Of a stretch of 64,000 bases of DNA, positions 58,256 through 64,000 are shown in pieces. Every line of letters begins with the position of its first letter. The stretch's first letter is position 1. The notes under the pieces are model-generated. The model was not told the DNA's origin. It searched no databases and saw nothing but the letters and a program-made list of their open reading frames with translations. The position numbers and the translations under genes were made by a program. The stretch comes from Nilaparvata lugens (Eukaryota; Arthropoda; Insecta; Hemiptera; Delphacidae): assembly GCF_014356525.2 (NCBI RefSeq), contig NC_052506.1:25914372-25978371 (forward strand), read 5' to 3'.

Positions 58256-59676
58256 GTAAATCAATAACCTTACTATTTTCAAATTTTATATCACTTACAT
58301 TCACAATTTCTACCAACTATAGATGTAAGGTATATATATATATGAATAAAATATGTATACAATTACTAAAGTTGAACTCCTAACCTTTCAGTTTTGACTA
58401 CATCACACAAACAAAATTTTGAATCCGTATTGAAACTTCCATACTCTGTGTTTCAACTCATCAAAAACTCGTTGGACTTTCAAACGTGGGCTACAAACGG
58501 CTATGCTATACCTATCTTAAAATCACAATTTTCGAGTGTCAATTTTTGTAATCATTATTGGTGAACATTAAAGAAATATTCTGTGGAAATTATAAATCGA
58601 ATTTGATTTTCCGCTGTGGGAAATTTGTCCACAGTACGGTAATTTTGAATGACTCCCTAAGCATTCAACATCTTGTCCGATAAACGGATTCTGGTAATTG
58701 GAGACAGTGTGCCCAGATGATTGGCGTAAGTAGAAGAACATTGTTCGACATTTTAATGGATAATGCACATTAGTTTACCAAATTGATTGTTTCAAATTAT
58801 GACAATAAATTTTTGGGAATTTGTAAATATGACATAGGAAAGCCGGTATGAAGTGTTTGACAAAACATCTCAAAATATTTTGCTCCTGGTTTTAAATGAT
58901 TAATTTGATTATTGTAGGAATTAAATTTCAAATTTCATTAAGCATTAATCATCTAAAAGTCAAGCTTGTAATCAGGAGTGATGGTGACAGTCGTATCTAA
59001 TCATAGATGAAATACATGAATAAATAATTGAAAATTTAAAAGGATAAAGATGAAAAGAATATTTTTATAATTATTAATTGAGAATATATTCAATAATCGT
59101 AGTATCATCATATCTGATCATATATCATCATAAATATTGACACGTCAAGTTGGGTAAAATTATTGAATTTTCATTTCTTTAGTCAACTGCACTGTGTGTA
59201 TTACTAATGTGTTAAGTATATTTAAGTATATGTGTTGTTAAGTATATTCTGTTGAAATAGTCATATTATTTTATTGAATATTTTTATTTAATATTTTTTA
59301 ATATTGTATTATTTTATTGAATATTAAATAAATATATGTGAAAATGGATTGAGATATCAAATAACACAAAATTAACTGCAAATATAGTTTATATTTATAA
59401 AATATGAACAAGTTTGGGTCTAATAAGTTATTTGAAATAGTTGAATTTGTTGTAACATCATAGTAGTATAGTATAAATTGATAAAACTACTATTGAGTAG
59501 GAGATCCAAGATTGACTTCATTTTGACTAGCGCATAAATAAGACATTAAAATTAAATAAGAAATTCATAAATATGACATAATTTAAATAAACATCATTTT
59601 AATTATTAAGTATGTCATCAAAGTCTAATTGATGTATGTAGCACAGAAGATGGAAGCTGGGAACGTCTAGTTAACA

Positions 59677-60173
59677 ATGTATGGAGTAGTTCTTTCCTCT
59701 GTTCTGAAGTCTTCTGACTTTGACAATGTTTGTATCCCTCGCGAAAATGATGAAACCTCTGTTGGTGCTTCAGGTGAGAAGATTTTTACTTTGTCTTCTC
59801 AACTTAATCTCAGTTTTCCTTGTAAGATTGCAAACATCATTCCTTCCCAGCTTCCTTCTTACAAAATGATTGCAAATGCCATTCCTTCCTAGATTCCTTA
59901 TTAAAAATTTGAGACAGAAGGCTATTAGCAGATACAAATTATCACTACAAGTTATATTAGTTACAGATCAATACCGTTACTTCAACGGTATCTTTACTCT
60001 AATCTATTACTTTTTTATCAACTAGGATGTTTGTTATCCTGTTGTAATTTTTGTAAGAAATCAATTTTTCTTCTCAGATTTCTACTGGAGTGATGATGTT
60101 ATAGGTGACCGGATGCTTCTGCCTGTGAAGTTGACACCTGCATGGGAAATTGCCTTTCTAGCTGTGCTAAGAG
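59677..60173 (+). CDS. Two possible exons of the downstream gene
   Basis: Frame 59677-59773 (MYGVVLSSVLKSSDFDNVCI ... TSVGAS) ends at the donor cagGTGAGA. The 96-nt stretch 60078-60173, between tttcttctcag and agGTGAAT, continues in frame as DFYWSDDVIGDRMLLPVKLT and then PAWEIAFLAVLR. The second has coding-like composition. However, its exit phase (1) does not fit the open frame of 60521-60670 (phase 0, or phase 2 from 60553), so an exon is missing or one call is wrong. The start at 59677 is only the first ATG in that frame. The protein is not recognised. Confidence 0.4.
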
Positions 60174-60520
60174 GTGAATGGAAACATATCAATAACAACT
60201 AGAAAACCCACATTCTGTCGATGATGTTGATACCTATTTTGCTGTGAAGTTGTGAAACTGGATTGAAACATTGAATAACACAAAATTAACTGTAAATATA
60301 ATTTATATTCACCAAAGATGAACAAGTTTGGGTCTAATATTTGAAATAAATTTATTTTATCAATTTTCAGTAGATTCCTCTTTTTTCCATTTGTTATGTG
60401 AATCGATCAATATAAATTCTTGAATACAATATCATATTTGGTTACATCATTGTATTAACAATATGCTTGATTGTGCAATTAATCGTTAAACTGGTATAGT
60501 TGACTTATCGTTATTAATAG

Positions 60521-63344
60521 GTGCACTATTCCTTTGAATTATTAAATTTCAGTTCCTCTGAAGCATTGCAAAACAATGAGGGAAAGAGCCAACAGCTTAT
60601 TTCAACAAAAGCGAATACAGTCATCATTGCTCAACAACCTACATGCAGTCCAATCAAAATATTCGCCACTGTAAGTAATTTCAACTATCCAATATTTATA
60701 CCTCTCACGAAAACATGAAAATTGAAATTGAATCGTCATCAAGCAGAATAAAAATCAATCAATTATTATTGCATTTCAGCAAGAGAAGACGATTATTGAC
60801 AGACATGACATTGATCCATGTTTTATTCTTAAATATTATTTTTGTTAATTTAAGTTGGGTCATCAAAAGTTGAAATAAAATTTGCTATTATTTTCCTCTT
60901 AATATCGTTGTACATTACATGTACATTACACCTACCAACCAATCTAATCTCATCCTCTTTTTATATTACACTAGCTGGAAACCCGTGCTTCGCAAGGGTC
61001 TATTTGAAAACTTGACGTACTGAAATCTTGAAGAATTGGAAATAGGCCTTTAACCATCCTCGGTTAATTAAGAATCGATAGGCAAAATTTCAAGTTAATC
61101 AGTCTAGTAGTTCAGTAGTTTATTTAAATTAAAACATAATTTTCCTATCCCGTACGTGTATAAGCCATTTCTTTCCTTTATTATAGTATAGTATAGATCA
61201 TGATAATAATATTATCGACATATCCTGCTGAAATGAATAAGTATTGCTTTTCACTTCGTTACTTTTTGTGGAGCAATTCTCCTGTCATTTCAAGAGGGAG
61301 ATCAATGTTGGTGGTTGGTCTGCGTTCTAGATAGATTTTTATAGCAGTCTTTCATAAAAAAGAACACCATGGAATTTTTCAACGAAATGTAAATCAAGTT
61401 TTGTTGTTTCCAGAGTGCAAATAACGACAATGAAATCAGAGTTTTGGTGCAGAAAGAATTGGCCGCTCTACAGGCTCAAATCAAGCACAGCCAGGCAGTA
61501 CTTGAATCATTGGTGAGAATTTTATGGAAATCTCAGTTTTTTTTCAGTTTTCATCTCATATTAAATTTTACTCTTTTATAACGACTAATGACTTTTCTCG
61601 CCTTCTTGATTACACACTCATCTCGTTCCATGGCAGCGAATTTATTAATTCAAATTTTCTTGAACCATTGGTAAGATTTGAAACATAGGTCAGATTTAAA
61701 CATTAGATTTGAACCTCACTTGAAGCATTGGTGAGATTTGCTAAGAATGCTGTCTAGGATATCCGAGACGACTAAGGCGTTACACCCTTCAGTCTGCTAG
61801 CGCTACCTGGTCGTGGGTTTGAATCCCGCTGACTGCATGGGCTTTTGATCTTTTCATAAAATCACCCTCGCACTTTCCATTACCCACAGACAATCATAAA
61901 GATCATGAGGGCATCATCCGCAATGAAAATACTATTAACTATTGAGAGATTATTCAGTGGGATCTAAATATTATTAATGAATCCATTTATATTAAAAAAC
62001 ATTGATGCTAGTTTATGATGATTATGAATAAATTCTGCAAAGCGTGAACTGGAGAATTATCCAACTATATGGAGCATTAAGATTTAATTTGATATTTGTT
62101 GAGACTTGTTGAAACTATTAATACTGTGCAATCTATAGAATTATAAGTTTAGTAACTATAAATATTTCATCACTTCTCTAGTGAGGTTTAGTAAGTAACT
62201 AGTAACTACTGTATGCATATTTAACTTTTATTCAGGGCGCAGCGTCCCAGGGCAATGGAAAGAAAGTGTGTGCCTTTATCCATCGTACCACTCAGACCTT
62301 GGGGCAGGAGAACCAACCAAGGTGAGCTTTAATTCAAATAATAAATAGCAATGAAAAAATTGAATTAATCGATTCATTTGATGACTTTCAAATCTGAATA
62401 AATTCATGTTTTACAGTAATATAATCATCATAAAATATGAATAAATCTTTATGTAGTGGCTTACGTAAAGCTTGTAGTCATTTGCTGTCATAATTCAAGA
62501 TTTAATTTTGTATACCATGTATCAAATGGAATTAAATACTCTTCGATTTCAATACAAGAGTGTTGAAAATAGACATGGCGTCCGAAAGCGCTCCACAAAT
62601 GTGAGTATAAGCCGATAGCTATTAATCATACAGATCAGGCTGCTATAACGTAACTTAGGTTGAAAAGGGAATTAAATAATCATAATATTACGGAAAGACC
62701 AAGCAGCTTCAAAACTAAACCTATTCCGAATTCAAAACTCCCGGATTTAGTTGGATAAGATGTGGTGTTTCATAATGCTGTATAACTTAAAGTTACACAG
62801 AAAAGCTCCCCTGCAACAATATTTCAAACACAATTCAAATGCTCACAAATGAGATAAATGAAGATGAAAATTATATTGACAAAACTGCAAAAAACAAAAC
62901 ATTTCCCTGTCCGCCCACATCAAGTTATAAAGCTGACAATATACAGAAAAAAATCAGGATATGTAATACAGAAAGGTCAATGTATGAAACAATTTGGGCT
63001 TGATGATTGTATTAAATTATGAGATTCGCCACAATTTCTAATTTTATCATGTAATAAGAGCTTTGAATGATTTCATACAACGATTCAAGTACGAAGATTG
63101 TATTGAAAATTGGAAGTTATTGAATTATATTACAATTAAGTTGTGTAATAATTGTTATTATATTACAATTGAGTTCAAATATGAAATATATTTGTGTTCA
63201 ATTTGAATAGGTCACTGGAATGCATTGTCACGAAAGACAACAAGTCAGCAAAGGATTGGAAAAGTCAAGAACTCGCTAGCTCTTGTCCTGCAATCGTTAC
63301 GAATGTCAGCATAGCTGTTCAAACCGACAATAATCGTCAAGTGG
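60521..63344 (+). CDS. Coiled-coil protein gene, four exons, runs off the window
   Basis: Exons 60521-60670, 61414-61512, 62236-62321 and 63211-63344 join in frame with consensus splice sites. The first acceptor could instead be at 60552. The second exon encodes an amphipathic coiled coil (EIRVLVQKELAALQAQIKHS). The others encode low-complexity, Ser/Thr/Gln-rich sequence including VSIAVQTD. The frame is still open at the donor at 63345, so the gene continues to the right. The layout of a disordered protein with one short central coiled coil, and an E2F site upstream, recall the centriole-duplication factor STIL/Ana2. I cannot see a diagnostic STAN motif, so this is only a hypothesis. Confidence 0.65.
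60969..61130. repeat. Common insect repeat end (ctggaaacccgtgcttcgca)
   Basis: The phrase actagctggaaacccgtgct, followed by tcgcaagggtct, resembles a repeat end I recall from arthropod genomes. Assignment to a named family is not possible here. Confidence 0.4.
61766..61935 (+). mobile_element. tRNA-Leu-type SINE
   Basis: The tRNA-like head has tccgagacgactaaggcg (A-box region) and gtgggtttgaatcccgc (B box, close to GGTTCGANTCC). The body follows with ctcgcactttccattaccca and gggcatcatccgcaatg. It shares the body with 36551-36732. In an intron of the coiled-coil gene. Not a functional tRNA, because the acceptor stem does not close. Confidence 0.65.
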
Positions 63345-64000
63345 GTGAGTACTCACTTCTCATGTCGAACCGAAATCAATAATCTCTAAATAATTCATCT
63401 CATGATAAATAAAATCATGTCAATGTAGCTTGAGATGTCTGAAACGAAAATGCTTCATATTGCAGGACTTCATTTTATGGTGAATCTTCCCAATCAATTT
63501 TTATAATAATTTGTGGACAAAATATTGATGTTATAACACCTTTCAATAACTGATTATATTGTCAATATGATCTGTCAATCACTCGAATAATACTGAACAC
63601 TTGAAATCACAAGACCATGGTTCTGTGTTAAAACCAACTAGTACATCTGACAAAATATGTGTTGATTTTAACACAAATCCATGACCCGGATTTTAGTATA
63701 AGTAGTTTTGTATGAAGTTTATTATAATAGAATTAACTATAATATTACAGTATTAATCTAAGAAATAACAAATCATGAACCTTTCTGTAGGAGTGATGAA
63801 TCTTGAAAGTAAATTTCAATTTAACTCCATTCTCAACTTCAAAACATCTTCTTTGAGTGAAATACTTTTCTCAGAATTTTTAAAATTTTCGATGAATGAT
63901 TATGAGAAATTGTTATAATTTCACATGAAATATTAGTTTTAGAAAATTATGATTATAGATGGTTTTACACACTTTTTATACACCAACTATATCACCTTTG
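63345..64000 (+). other. Intron of the last gene, AT-rich, no further exon seen
   Basis: Starts with the donor gtgagt. No open frame with splice sites is visible before the window ends. Confidence 0.5.

Noticed and set aside
61766..61845. Functional tRNA-Leu gene
   Set aside because: Good B box, but the acceptor stem does not pair and the SINE body follows; classed as a SINE.
1..64000. CRISPR arrays, operons or prokaryotic regulatory sites
   Set aside because: Introns, AATAAA signals, SINEs and LINEs show a nuclear eukaryotic locus; no regularly spaced short direct repeats of CRISPR type seen.

Overview
This is a eukaryotic nuclear window with about 65% A+T, spliced genes with GT-AG introns, AATAAA polyadenylation signals and many transposon relics. 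The ribosomal protein S2 and TBC1D19-like proteins, the glycine/tyrosine-rich secreted-type protein and the repeat families suggest an insect, probably a hemipteran such as a planthopper or leafhopper. That placement is inference.

Layout. Positions 1-6290 are intergenic or repetitive: a 0.28 kb foldback element (716-998), a broken pogo/Tigger-type DNA transposon (1771-4574) with a degenerate transposase on the minus strand, and a 1.1 kb foldback element flanked by TTAA (4786-5928). Positions 6291-13120 hold RpS2 (4 coding exons, 278 aa). Its introns carry three families of box C/D snoRNA-like genes in 4, 3 and 2 good copies, plus two decayed copies. Positions 13437-24855 hold two diverged direct repeats of 3.2 and 4.0 kb around a 4.3 kb segment with a broken LTR-retrotransposon gag. 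The second repeat contains a 3-unit, 324-bp array made from the 3' end of a LINE.

Positions 25859-31603 hold a gene for a glycine/tyrosine-rich, probably secreted protein; its signal-peptide exon was not identified. Positions 32964-55203 hold a TBC1D19-type Rab-GAP gene of 11 recognised coding exons (391 codons). Two internal segments expected from the family are not seen. One lies in the TBC domain, where the flanking exon phases do not fit each other. Its introns hold an inverted copy of exon 2 of the glycine-rich gene, a SINE, a TAA-flanked element with terminal inverted repeats, a 2.2 kb foldback, a jockey-type LINE, a 0.9 kb retroposon with a 10-bp target duplication and a mariner-type relic. 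Positions 58182-63344 hold the 5' part of another spliced gene. It has a consensus E2F site just upstream of its candidate start codon and a coiled-coil exon, and it runs off the window.

The genes are independent transcription units, all on the plus strand. The one clear functional link is RpS2 as a probable host for co-expressed intronic snoRNAs. No operon, CRISPR or prokaryotic feature was seen.
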